Source: Strigops habroptila (lineage: Eukaryota > Chordata > Aves > Psittaciformes > Psittacidae). From it: a DNA stretch of 64,000 nucleotides. The stretch spans positions 3,702,796 through 3,766,795 of the forward strand of contig NC_044296.2 in NCBI RefSeq assembly GCF_004027225.2, written 5' to 3'. A program made the translations under genes and the position numbers. The notes beneath the pieces were generated by a model that was not told where the DNA came from, searched no databases, and saw only the letters and a program-made list of their open reading frames with translations. Positions 11,793 to 24,100 of this stretch are shown one piece after another (position 1 is the first letter of the stretch; each line of letters begins with the position of its first letter).

Positions 11793-14187
11793 CATCCCTG
11801 TGGTCCAGGATACACAAGATACTTATGGATGCTTTAGGGATGCATTACATTTCTTTATATATATAATATATATTTCTATAGTAGAAGCAGTCAGAAGATC
11901 CATGGAGACAGAAAGAGACGCCAGGAATTCCGTAACACTTGTTGGCTCCAAAGTTAATTGTCGAAGGCTGCAGGGTCATCTCTGACGAATAAAAAGGTGA
12001 ATATTTGCCTTTTACTTCCATTTTTATATAAAACCGTTTTTTCTCATGTTTTCCAAGGCAGTTTAAAGCTGGTAGCACACGACAGCAAACGTGTGCATAG
12101 GGCAGCATATGAATGCCATCTACTGGCTGCAGTCCCGGGATCTGGAGCAAGTGTCCTCTTTCCAAACCCATCAGCCTGCTCACCGAGGTATTTCATTGAG
12201 CACATTCTGATGGGCTGAGGTAGCCCAGCTCTGCTTGCCAGGCCTCATGGAAGTCCATTTTCTCTAGGTACTCTGGGAAGTATAAAGTGAACACTGCACC
12301 GAGCTGGTTTTCCAGCACTGCAATTCCTCCAGGAATTCTGTGCTGAGCCCAACTCCTGTGGAATCCTGCCAATTTGGAGGAGGTAACAGCAAGGCAAGGG
12401 AAGGTGTTGTGCAGGATCAGGTCCTTCCTGATGCTGGGTGTTTTCCCAAGCAGCTTTTTCTACCCTGCTCCAGCCTCTCTCCCATCTCCACATGCTCCTC
12501 TCACCTGGAATAGTGTGTTTTACCATTACTTGATAGCTTGATTTTTCAATCTGTGAGCCAAATGCTCACATGAGGGGGAGAAAAGGAGGGAATGTGGAAA
12601 GACAGTGACTTCCATGTGAGCATCTTCCTTTTATCTCCCTTGAATTCAATGCTCATTTTTAAGCAGTGAGAGCTTGTGCTGATGGGGGCTTCCTGCAGCC
12701 CTGCAGGTCGCCAGCAACCCCGAGGCTCTCGGTTACTTTCCCACCTGGAGGAACCTGCGATAGAAATTATTGGCTTGTTCAAAAGTTACTATTTATTACA
12801 GCAAATCCAGCTTCTTGGACACCGGTGGAAGCCACAGCCAAGCCTGTTTCGGAGTCTGCCGTGGGAGGGCAGTGAATCCCCCCCGACCGCTTCTGCCTGC
12901 ATCGGGAGATGCTCGGAGCGGGCTGTAGAGGTCCCCTCGCACCAGGAGATGGCTGGGGCTGAGACGGGAAAGGGTCCTTTCTCCAAGGGGAAAGCAGAAG
13001 AGGTAAGTTTGACCTCAGCGTGATAAGGGGCTGAGATGCTTTTCCCAAAAGCCAGATTTGAAAAGGTCCCGCTGCTGGACCAAAGCAAAGGATACGAGAT
13101 GCTCACTGGGCAGACTGGGGATGTGGGACTTTGCTGGCAGCTAAACTCTAACCCTCTCCAGACTCTGCCCAGGGCAGTGTGCTGGAGCTGAGAGCTCACT
13201 GTGCTGTGCACAGGGCTATGGATTGCTCCTGTGCGTGCACATGTGCAAGGCTTGCATGTGTGTCTGGGTGGTTTCAAGGAGCCTGGTTGAAGTTTAGGGC
13301 ATTATAAATGTCTGTCTTCATGACCAGGACATTAAAATGTTTGCATCTGGAAAGCATCCCAGAGAGGGAGGTCTGGGGCATGAATGTGGTCTGAGATCTC
13401 CACACTCTCCTCTTTCTCCATTCATACTCTGGTTTCCTGAACCCATCAGAGGTCTTTAGGTGGAGATTATGACAGATCCTGACACTCTCCAAAAGCCAAA
13501 ATGAGAAATATCCACAGACTGTTTACTTTTCTTTCTACCTATTTTTGGGGTGGAAATTGGGCATTTCCCAAGCTTTCCCAAGTCACTGGCATTCCCATGA
13601 AGCCTGTTGCGTGGTGCTGACCCAGCTGATGTGCCCAGCAAATGCTGAGTGCTGATGGTGGCTGGTTCCAGCACACACTGACAGCAGGATCAAGCTCGTG
13701 GGTCTAGTGAAGAGGGGAAGGAATGGGTGCCTTAATAGGCACAGGACATTGTGAAATCCCAGCTCTGGGAAGGGTTTTCAGAGTTTACACCTTACTGGAC
13801 ACTGGAGGAGCCAAGCAGGAGGTGTAAGGTCTGTACAAATCCAGCTTGTTCAGACTAGCTGCTCACAGGATGCTCTTTGAAATGCCTGTGGTTTCCTCTT
13901 TTACTAATCTGCCTTCTGCTTTTCCCCCCTTACAGGTCAGGCAGAGGTTACAGGTTTCCTCTTCATTTCTGAGGGTGAGAAATGTGCATTTTATTTTAAA
14001 CACTCTATTGCAAAAATCCCACAAGCTGGAGCTTGAGAACAGCACAAAGCTCGGTGTGAGTCTCACACTCCCCAGGGCTGGTGATGCTGCAGCTCGTGGT
14101 GGTTTGATGGGGCTGGTGTATCCCCAAGGAGGTGATTGCAGGGCCTGGGTGTTTCCTTTTTGATCTGGTGATGAAATCCCACATAAT

Positions 14188-14500
14188 GAGGATGGTTGAT
14201 GCTGGAAAGCACCTCTGGAGATCGTCTAATCCAATCCTCTGTTCAGCACAGGAGCAGCCAGAGGGGGTTGCTCAGGGCTGTGTCCACTTAAGTTTTGATT
14301 ATCTCCATGGATGAAGACCCCCTCAACAGCTCTGCACAACCTGCTCCAGTGTGTTGTATGTGTTGGAATGTGTTTTACCCTTACAGTAAAAAATAGATCA
14401 AAATTCACTTCCATTTAAAGGGAATTTCCTGTAGTTCAACTCACAGCTCTTGCCTCTTGTCCACTGGGCACCACTGGGAAGAGTCTGGCTCCAATCACTT
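14188..14500 (-). mobile_element. Old CR1 LINE fragment
   Basis: A diverged minus-strand copy of an older CR1 type. It has CTGGAAAGCACCTCTGGAGA, CCAATCCTCTGTTCAG, CTGCACAACCTGCTCCAGTG and CACTGGGCACCACTGGGAAG. The order of these landmarks matches the CR1 3' UTR read on the minus strand. Confidence 0.7.
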
Positions 14501-14519
14501 TAAGCTAGCCTGGCTGAAA

Positions 14520-14850
14520 CTAAGATGAAACAGTTGTTTGTAGGGAAAATAAAAGCTATTTTGGTTCCTTTGAAATTATTTACAACTTGAACCAAAGTTT
14601 GAAGTAAAAAATACAAGAGTATTTTGAAGATGAAAAGCATCAGGGCCTTGTTTGAGATATGCTTGAAATTAAACACTTTAACATTTTATTACACTGTGAC
14701 ATTCTCCATTTGAAATTTGCCTGCCTTTAATTAAGAAAGCTGGGGACTGCAAGTGCCTTCAAACACGCATTTGAACACAGAGAAAAGTTTTATTTTGGGG
14801 AGAACAAAATGTTTTCATTGTCTCCACTTAAAGAAGAGAAAAATATTTTA
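14520..14850. other. AT-rich non-repetitive block
   Basis: About 330 bp that is clearly AT-richer than its surroundings (TTTGAAATTATTTACAAC, CCTTTAATTAAGAAAGC). No tandem structure or transposon landmark was seen. Such islands in GC-rich avian DNA are often conserved regulatory elements, but conservation cannot be judged from one sequence. Confidence 0.3.
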
Positions 14851-15059
14851 CTGTGGCAAATAGAATCATAGAAATCAGAGAAACAGGGAGGTTTCATCCC
14901 GGGTTTATCTAAAGAGAAAGAATTTTTCTCTTCCTAACTTTTTGTGTGATTTTCAAAGGATAGAGCAGCTGTTTGCACCCGTGCTTCACCTCTGGGAATC
15001 CACGAAGAAGAACTGGGTAAGGAGGGACAACAATGGGATCTGGTAGGTCTTTGAAATGT

Positions 15060-15178
15060 GTCAGTGTTCAAGGCCAGGTTGGACACAGGGGCTTGGAGCA
15101 ACCTGCTCTAGTGGAAGGTGTCCCTGCCCGTGGCAGGGGGTTGGAACTGGATGAACCATTCCATGATTCTGTGATTGG
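15060..15178 (+). mobile_element. CR1 LINE 3' fragment, short
   Basis: A plus-strand 3' end of about 120 bp (AGTGTTCAAGGCCAGGTTGG to CATTCCATGATTCTGTGATT). It is sharply 5'-truncated and lacks the usual TTTAAGGTCC stretch before the terminal repeats. Confidence 0.85.
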
Positions 15179-18100
15179 ACTGGACTCATTCCTGTTGCAC
15201 GACAGGAGTTGCTGTAGGTCTGGATCCTCCTTTGCTTGGGAGTGTATGGGACAGCTCAGTCTTGCCATGGGCACGGTTGTACTTGATGCTATCAAGCTCA
15301 ACTTGGTCTTGGCAAAGCTGAAGACCATGGAATAAACACATGGAAGCCCGTACACCCTCTCCTTGCCGTGTCTTCCAGTTCTTGGGAGTTTTATCTTCTC
15401 CAGTTGAGGTTTTTATAGGATAATTGCTGGAGTTCCCAGTCCGGGGGCAGCAGTGCTGGAAGTCGTTACCAGCAAAAGCCTGTTTGGGCACTGATATGAA
15501 ATAAGTCAATGTGTTGTGACGCACCTTTCACTGCTCTGAGGATCTCTGCCCATCCCTGTAGCATCAGGCCCTTTGCCTCAGGGCTTTCCAGGTGTGGGAG
15601 AACCAGGTACTGCTAAAGAGTTGGCTCAAAGGGACAGGACCTGTGGTGGACCAGAGCTTGTTGGGTGCAGCCTCTGCATCTCCACTGCTGCCTCCTGCGC
15701 TCTGGTTTTTGCAGGACATTGGTGCTGCTCTGTGCTCTCACAGAGCCCAGATCTGCATGAGATCCAGAGGTGTGAGTGTGAATCCCAGGAGCTGCCAAGG
15801 GCATGAGGAGAGTGGTGTGGAGAAGGAAGAATCCATTTAGGTGGGCACCAACTGCGCTGATGAAGTTATGCATCTCCCAAGGGCTAAGGGAGGTAAGCAC
15901 CCAAATGTTCCTGGAAACCAAAGGCATCACAATTCCCAGCTGAGGCCATGCTGGCAGCACCTTTCCTCCTCTCCTATGAAGCTGATGTCTTGACTGATGT
16001 TGCTGGGGCCAAGCTAGGGGGAATCGTCACCCGTGGGTCCCACCAGCCTCTGACCATGGCAGTGGGGACATGCAGGGGGAGAGTGGAAAGGATGGCTCCT
16101 TCCCGGCCACAGGTTCCCCATCCGAAAGCAGCGCCCTGTGGTAGAGCACAGCCTGGGCTGTGTGGGATGTGGGTAACACACGTCTGCTCCGAGGAGGCTG
16201 CTGGGTTATGGAGCCCCAAGGAATTGGCTGGAAGGAGCCCCTGTGTGGGCAGAGGCGGCTGTCAGGAATGCATGGCCCAAACCCAGCATCACAGCTGTTT
16301 GCTGATGGGCCCCATGGCTTTGTGTGGCTATTGAACCTCTCCAGAGAGGCTCAGGAGGCCAATCCAGCAGAGCCAGGGCTCCTAGGAGCGGTGGAGAGAG
16401 TTGCACCAGATTACTTATGGTGTAGCATAGAGACCTGAGGAAGAGGCTGGCATTTTCCTACTCAAATCCTGGTATATTTAAGACACTTCAATGTGAAAAC
16501 GATGCTTTTCTTTCTCAGGAGATGGTTTGCATGGTTAAAGCATGTGGCTGTTCTGGTGGCCAGTCCTGCAGAGAGCCGGGCTGGGAGGATGGTGCTGGCG
16601 CCAAGAGCCTTGCTGCAGGACCAGCCATCCCTTCCAGAGAGCAACCTATAGCTCCTGACACATTCCCTGTGGAAAGAAGCATAGCCCAAAGCATGCCAGG
16701 CTGCTTCCTGCATGCTCTTTGCAAGCCTGCATGCTGCAAGGGAACTGGCACGTGTGCCTGGACCTCGGTGCCTGAGTGATCCATGATGTCCTTGGGGACA
16801 GAGACACTCATTAGTCCTGTATAAACACTTGTCATGTTGGACTGAGCTTTGTGAGACAGGTTTGTGATGGGGATAGAGCCTGGGGAATAGAGACCTTGAC
16901 TGACAGGTCGGGTTAAACTCCCTGACAGGCCTCATTGCCTGCAGTGCTCTACAGCAGCTCCACTCTTGCTTGTGTGGAGGAGAACCATGGCCATCTCCTG
17001 TAGGAACCATTCTCCAACCTCTTCCACTAGGGAAATATGTTTTGAGGTAGAAAAAATTGATGCTAAAGAAAGAAGGCAGGGGGTGGGGATTGTTTCATCC
17101 CCCACTTTAGGTTTTGAAGCCTTAGATGAGGCCCATGGACAAAAGCATCTGGGAGAGATTATGGCCCTGACCTGGGGCTGGTGTTTATACCAAACAAAAC
17201 GTCTCATGGTAAGAGGGCATCGTGTGGCCTGACCTGCTCCACAGGGCTTGTTTACATCTCACAAACACGAAAACTTCACCCACACTTTGACTCTTGTCAA
17301 AGGAGCCTGTGGATGCTGAAAGTTTATATGGCTTTAAGAGGAGACTGGGCAATTGCAAGTAGGAGAAATTGCTGAGGGGTTACTAAGTACATCTGGCTCA
17401 AGAGTTCCTCTGAGTTGGAAACAGCTGGAGACTGGGAAAGGACTTGGAATAATACCATAGATGTCTTGTTCTTGCATGTCTCTGAGCATCTTCTTATGGT
17501 CACTGTTAGAAAGAAGCTATGAGGGAAACGGAGCCCTTGGCCTGACATGGTGGGACGGTCTGTGTGGGGACCTTGTTCCTTGTCTCCTGTTTGTAGGGTC
17601 ATTTTCTGCTGCTCTGGAATCAGCTGCCTCTCCAGGGAGCTGATGTTGGACTCTGCTGCTGGCTGAGCTGGGAACCAGGGAGGCTGGTTTTTGAATGGGT
17701 GAACTGGAAGCCCAAACTGTTTCCATCTCAACACTGAATGAGAAGAAACGAAAGTCCTATTCCTGCTTAGGTGCAGGGGGAGCAAGGGAGCTGGATGCTG
17801 AGACTGACCCTTCCTCCATCCCATCCACTTCCTCTTTTCAACTCAGCCCCTTGTTCTCATTAATTTCTCTCCAAATCTTCACTTGCAGCCAAACTGACCT
17901 CCCCTCTCCCTACAGTGCCGTTGCTCTTCTGCTTCTCCCCTTCCTTTGGTCTCCTGCATCCTCCTCCCAACCTCCTCTGCCCCAATTTCATCCTCTGTAG
18001 GAAACAGCTCCCAGCCTGCCAGCAAAGCCTACAAAAACCAGCTTCTACAGATTGCCAGTTCCTGGAGTTGTCGAGGAGGGGAAACTGAAGAAAACAAACA

Positions 18101-19798
18101 GATGGGCCATCAAAACCAACATCAGTCAAGAATGCAGCTTTCTGTCGCTGGCGATGAGCTGACACCTACACTGATGTCTCCAGGAAGGTTTTTCTCCTCT
18201 GCTTTAAAACATAAAGTTCAGTTCTGCATTAAGTTCTACAATCAGAATTGTTCGGCAGCAGGGGGATGTCATGGATCAGCGGCAGAGAAAACATCTCTCT
18301 CATGCCTTTTGGGGAGGACTGAAGATGATTCAAATGGATGGACTGCAGGGATTCATGCAGAGGTTTATGATCTGCTTAGAAATCCTTCCCCCCCAACCCA
18401 AAGAAACTGCACATGGTGGATTTGCAGGGTGAGCTCCGTGGCACATTGTCTGCCAAGGAAGGCTTTGCACCTGCCTGGCTCTTGCATCCATCTCCACTTC
18501 AAAGCAGGCAAGCGCTCCATCACCAGACGTCTCACAAGGAACGGGGCAGAGGTTGTCTGTCTTTTCATCCTGGTGTACTTCATCAACACCAACCACATCC
18601 CCACCTGGGGTTTGTGTGGTTAGCACTAAGATAAACTCCACAGTGCCTCGTCATGGGGATCTCACTGGGAGGTTTAGCTGCACATAAAAGCACAGCCTGC
18701 TCCTCCATGGAGGACGTGTCTTCAGTTACGCTTTGTGGGTCCTGCCTTAGGACCTTGCTCTGCTTCAGCTCTGTTTTAAGCCAGGTTTAGCTGGGCTTGT
18801 CCTGGTACCCAATGCCACAGCCATTGAGGAGCTGCCTTCTAATTTCAGGTTGCACTTCTTATGCCAATTCCTTCCCCTGTGTAGGGGAGAAGGAACATTG
18901 TGCCAGTGTTTGTCCATAGCTTTGTTGACTTTTTTGCCCCTTCAGGGAAAGGAACTGAGAGCATTCGGGTAGGGGCAGTTCACCCCAGCTGGAGTCACGG
19001 GGGCACAGCCTTGTCCTGACCCTCCCAGGACAGTGACTTTGGAGAAGTCATTGATGCTGGGTGCTTTTGGAGGCTTGAGACTGGGACAATGTGACTTGGG
19101 ATCAGCTGGTGTGCTGGAGAGGAGTGGGAATAGGAGAGGCTGCGGGGGTTTTCCAGGTCTGTGCTTGATCACTTCTCATCTTTGATCTTGATGGGGAGGT
19201 GGTGATGATGGGAACTGCCTGCAACCACTGGTGCTAAGTGAAAGCTTTCCTTTAAAGACACGTGTAAACTCCTGTTGCTTTTAGACACAGCCCATCCAGA
19301 AGGTCCTTTATTCTTGTATTTAGTATCTACTCATAAACATGTATTATTGCAGCTCTTCCCAAGCGAGCGCCTCAGCACAGCAAATCTTCAAGTGGTGACA
19401 GGAACATGATTCATCTTGCTACCAGTTCATGCCCTGATCAGTGGAGGACATTTCTTGCTTTGGGATCCCCAGGCTGTTGACAGCTGACATCTAGGTACAT
19501 GCTGCCCCAGTGAAACACCCCATGACCTTGACATTGATGTGTGAAGGGTTAATAAGGGCTTTGCTCTGCCCTCCTGTCCCCATCTGCTGATTAATTCCAG
19601 CCAGGTGTCTATGGTTCAGGTCTTAAAACAACAATTGCTGAAGTGTCTGGGAACATTTAGTTAGGCTTCACTCTGCAATTCCAAGTATGGATAAATATTT
19701 GCACCTCTGTGGCTGCAAGACACCTTTGAGAGATGAAGGCAATTACTGTAGGAGTTCTTTACAAGAGAAAAAGACTGATTTCCTGGGGAGCAGTGGTG

Positions 19799-19838
19799 GT
19801 TCAGAGGAAGGCAGGGCTTTCAGAGGAAGGCAGGGCTT
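19799..19838. repeat. Tandem duplication, about 18 bp x 2
   Basis: TTCAGAGGAAGGCAGGGC is present twice in direct succession. Confidence 0.8.
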
Positions 19839-20649
19839 GTGGGCTCTCTCTGCAGCTCTCTCTGGGTGGTCTTAGGGAAGGTCTTGGGCAGCTGGAGGTT
19901 TGGTTTGGAAGGTTTTGGGTGCTGGAGGGGTTGTCATCCTACAGCACATCTGTAGGAATCCCTACGCATCAGGGAATCCAAACATGCTCCCACTGACTTT
20001 TGGCTTTACAATTTCTCAGCCCTGGTTGCCCCCAGTGATGCATTTTACATGGGAGAATGAGGAGGAGAAATGCAGAATCCAGATGCGTGTGCAAAGGCCC
20101 TTTCTTGAGGTACCCAGAGGAAAGGCCCTGTATGGCTCAGCGATCCCGGAGAATAGGTTTCATTTTGGTGAGTTCCTATTTCCATGTAGGTGTAGTCTAA
20201 TAGCTGTAGTGTTCTGCCTCTTTCCATTCAAGAAACCAATAGGTTTCAGCTGCATCTTTGGGGAAATATGGAATACAGCCCTGTGACTCTTCATTCCTGG
20301 CTTTCAGCAGCGTGCCACCCTGTGATGTGTGCAAGGGTGACAGAAAACAGTGTCTGCTTTCCAATGAGGGCAATTCAGCTTCTCAGTGCCTCCCTGCATG
20401 CCTGGGGTCTGCAAGTAAGTGAGTTACCTGCTCTTCTAAATGTGTTTGTGCATCCTGCTGATGCACCTCTGGCCGTTTTTTCTTTTTTGCCTTTTTTTCT
20501 GGGTTTGGGTCTGAAAATGGTATAGAAACTTGTGGCCCAAAGCCCTGTCTCGGTCTGGCCAGCAATGCGCATCACCCTCATGAGCTGGAGTGCAGCAAAC
20601 TCACACTCTCCCCAGACATTTTCATTGACTGGGTTCAGAGGCATATATG

Positions 20650-21110
20650 GGCTACAGGATCCTTATTATTTGGCCAAATAAACGGCCTCTCAAGAGGGCT
20701 CTTCCCTCCAGTGTGTGATGAAGTTGCTTTATACCATACCACTGAGGAGCCTGTGGTGTATTAGAACTATCGTAATAACTTCACAGGCATTTCCACATTC
20801 AAGTGATCATAATAATGCTCATAAAGTACACTCCAGCGTGAAGTATTTATGAATTATTCTACTTAAGGTGAGGGAAAAAAAATAAAAGAAGAAGGAAAGA
20901 CCTGGGCTGAATTAATAGCTCTGGAAGAACCATAAATTTAGGGGAGTCATATTGCAGAGGGTTATTTTGTGTGTGCAATAAAAGGAACATTTATGGGCTT
21001 GGTGAGTAAATTTGGGTTGAAAGTTTTTGAAGCAGAGACCTTTGAAATAACTTATAACTTTTCTCCTTTCATTTTAATATTGCCTTAAAGAGAAACACCC
21101 GACCCTTTGG
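20650..21110. other. AT-rich non-repetitive block with palindrome
   Basis: About 460 bp of AT-rich sequence with many TAATAA, ATTTATGAATTATT and CCATAAATTTA motifs, which resemble homeodomain sites. It starts with a perfect 16-bp palindrome at 20666-20681. It may be a distal enhancer. No reading frame or repeat family was recognised. Confidence 0.3.
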
Positions 21111-24100
21111 TGCTGTGCACGAAGACAAGTGAGGAACAAGGTGGGAGCACAGTTAACTTGGCACCTTGTCCTTGGCCATGGCCTGAAGCAAGTGAGGAGG
21201 GTGAGGATGAGGATGCTCTGGGGCCCTAAGAGAGATGCTCAGTCCCAGGCTGGCTTTCTCTGACCCCATGCTGTGGGTTTGGTGGCCACATGTCTCCCAT
21301 TCACTGCTGTGGCAATAAATATACGTGATCCCAAATCTCTTGTTCATAATCATCTTGTCTGGAGGCGTTTCTGGACGCTGTTCACACGCTGCAATAAGGC
21401 AGACGGCTGTGGGATTTGTCTTCCCTCATTTCCCAACCTGAGGGTGATGCTTTTACAGGGAGATGAAGGGGAGGGAACTGGGGGTACCCCAGGAGCAGAG
21501 ATCCCAGCTGCACAGCAGAATTAATGCCAGGCCTGTGTTTACTCTGGATCAGAAAGAAGGCAGATTCTGCCCTTTAGCAAACTGGGAAGAAAGCATTCAC
21601 CACGTCCCTAGGAGGCATCTGCGAGCAATGGGGAAGCATTTACACCTCTGATCACCTCCTGCCTGAGCAAGAAAGGTGGGAGAGTGGAGCTGGTTTAGGA
21701 CGTGGAGCTCCTGGATGCCACGGGGAGCCCTTGGTGCAGGATGTTAGAGACAACCTTCTCCAGTGCATTTTGCCCACTGCTGCACCTTCCCTGAGACCCT
21801 GGAGCCAGGGGGGGCTGGAGCTGCCAGGAGAGACGTCTGTTTCAAGCAGCAGGAATGCAGACACCATCGCTCCCTGGTTGGGGTTTTCTTGGTTTTGCTC
21901 CTTTGCTACATCTCTCCTGAGCTTCAGAGCGACCTGAAGCAAAGCCCCAGCTCGTAAATCCTCACTGCTGCCAGGACCCGGAGGGTTTTTTTCCCTCTGT
22001 CAAACTGAGTAATCAAATCCCCTCAAACACGTTTTTAATTGGGTAACTGAAGGCTGTAATGTTCCCTCTGGGACATGTGCAGTGTGCTTGCGCAGGCAGC
22101 AGGGAGACGCTGGCTCCCATTCCCCAGTGTGAGTGACGCCAAGCAGCAGCCGGGGCTTCTCCAGCCTGGAAGCACTTAATGCTCTGGGTGGATGCTGGAG
22201 CCCTGGCACCCACATGGGAGCAAGCTGGGGACAAGCCTGGGAAGCTCCGTGGTGCTCCCCTGGGGCTGGACCCAGTGAGGTTGGTGACTGTGTGGCAGCT
22301 GTGAGGTGATGGGGATGCTGCTAATGCACCCCAGGCAGGGAGTGAGTAATCACTGAGTAGTTGTGAGGTTGTGCTAGAAATCATGGGATTTGCAGTGAGG
22401 CCTCTAGAATACATTACCTGGGCATGGAGGCACCTTTGTCTCTTTGCCTTGGGCTTTTGAGTTGCCCAGGCTACAAACTCAAAGGGAAAGACACAGCGTG
22501 GATATTCCCTGTCCCATCCCAGCTCCTCCAGCCCTGTCCCTCTCTGCTCCGCACAGCAGCTTCTTGGCTGGGGTAGAGACAGAGTCCCACCAAGACCTTC
22601 CCTCGGGATAGTGGAAGAGACACATCGTGTGTGGAGAGAGGGGGGAGATGCTCTTGTCTTGGCCTCCAGTAGATGGATGTTGCTGGGAGTCCTGCAGCAC
22701 TTGGTTGCTATGTCAGCCAAGACGGTCATCACTAATTGTGCTAAGCCTAGCCTGACATCTACGTCTAGTTCCTGACATCCACACAAATGTCTAATCCTGT
22801 TTTGGAGCTACCTAACGTTCTTGGCCCCTCTATATCCTTCTTTCCCTGTGAATTTTCCCCTTCAGCCAAATGGGCTATGTGGGGAAGGTGTGTGACTCAA
22901 ATATCCACTGAGAAGTTCTGCTGGGTAGAAGATATTGCAAATAATCTAAAGATAGAGCCCGTGGCGGTGGTGCTGGGTGGACTCTGGGGCTTTTTGGGTC
23001 TTGGTGGTGACAGCACAGGCTGGACGTGAATCTGCCTTCCCCAGGGTGCTGCCCAGGTGATGGTGTGTCTGTCTTTGTGTAGATATTGGCCCTCCAGGTA
23101 GAGATAGGCTGACTCTGGATTTGCAGGTAGAGGGTCCATCCCTGCCTTAGGTCATTGGGGAAATCAGGAGAAATGGAGAAACTGGTTAGAGAGGTTTGGA
23201 TGGAAAGGCTGTTCCCCCTTCAAGGGCTGGTTTGTCGTGTTGGAAAACGTCATCAAGACCTGAGGATGTCCCGGTCCCTGGGTGTCTCTGGCTCCCTGCT
23301 GAGAGATAGAGGGTGCTGCAAAGAGGTGCCAAGAGCAGCTCTCTGAGCCTGGCATCTCCAGTAGTCAGTGTCTGTGAGGGAGAGGAAAGCAACCCTATCC
23401 TTAACAAAATTAACAGACTGGGGGAAAAGCTCCTGGTTCATTCCCATTTCACTATTATGAACAACTGAAGTGCTGCTTTCCTCGCTGTAACACTGACTCC
23501 TGATGGATTTCCCTGCTGGGAGGCAGAGAAATCTTAAAGGAAACACTTGGCAGAGCTAATTGCAAAGGGTGCTTCACCTCGGTTCCTGGAGGCTGGTACA
23601 TGGATGTTGGTTTAGGATTGTTTTCCATAGTAAGGCATTTTTCCACAGGCAATGTGCATTTCCAAAGCATTTCTGGTGCATCTAGGCTGCAAAGGGGAGT
23701 AAACCAAAAGGGCAGTTGATAACTAGAGGGTCATTTTCTGATTTACACTGGCTGGAATCAGATCTGTAATGGGCCCGTGGCTGGTTTTGGAGAGGTGTTG
23801 AACCCAATGCTCTCTGCTCAGTCCCTCCTCTAGGCGAGCCCCTGCCTGGGTGGAAAGTTCATTTCTCAGACCTGTAAATTTAAACAGCTCAGGAGGCAGC
23901 TGGGGTCTAATCCAAAACAGTAGGATGGTGTGAAACATCTTCCCGGAGGGCTCTCCTGCTGTGCTTTGTGCAGATCCAAGGCACTCCGTGCAGGGATGGC
24001 TGCCGGCAGTGGATGGGGCATCAGGATCCCACATCTCAGGGGCTGGGGCTTGTCTGAAGATCCAGTGACTGATTCCCTTCTGCCACTGCCATGCAGGACA

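Noticed and set aside
17946-18623. 225-codon plus-strand frame
   Set aside because: No family resemblance and no supporting signals; judged chance.
22013-22786. 257-codon minus-strand frame
   Set aside because: No recognisable domain, mixed low-complexity composition, no splice or promoter context; long chance frames are expected in GC-rich DNA.
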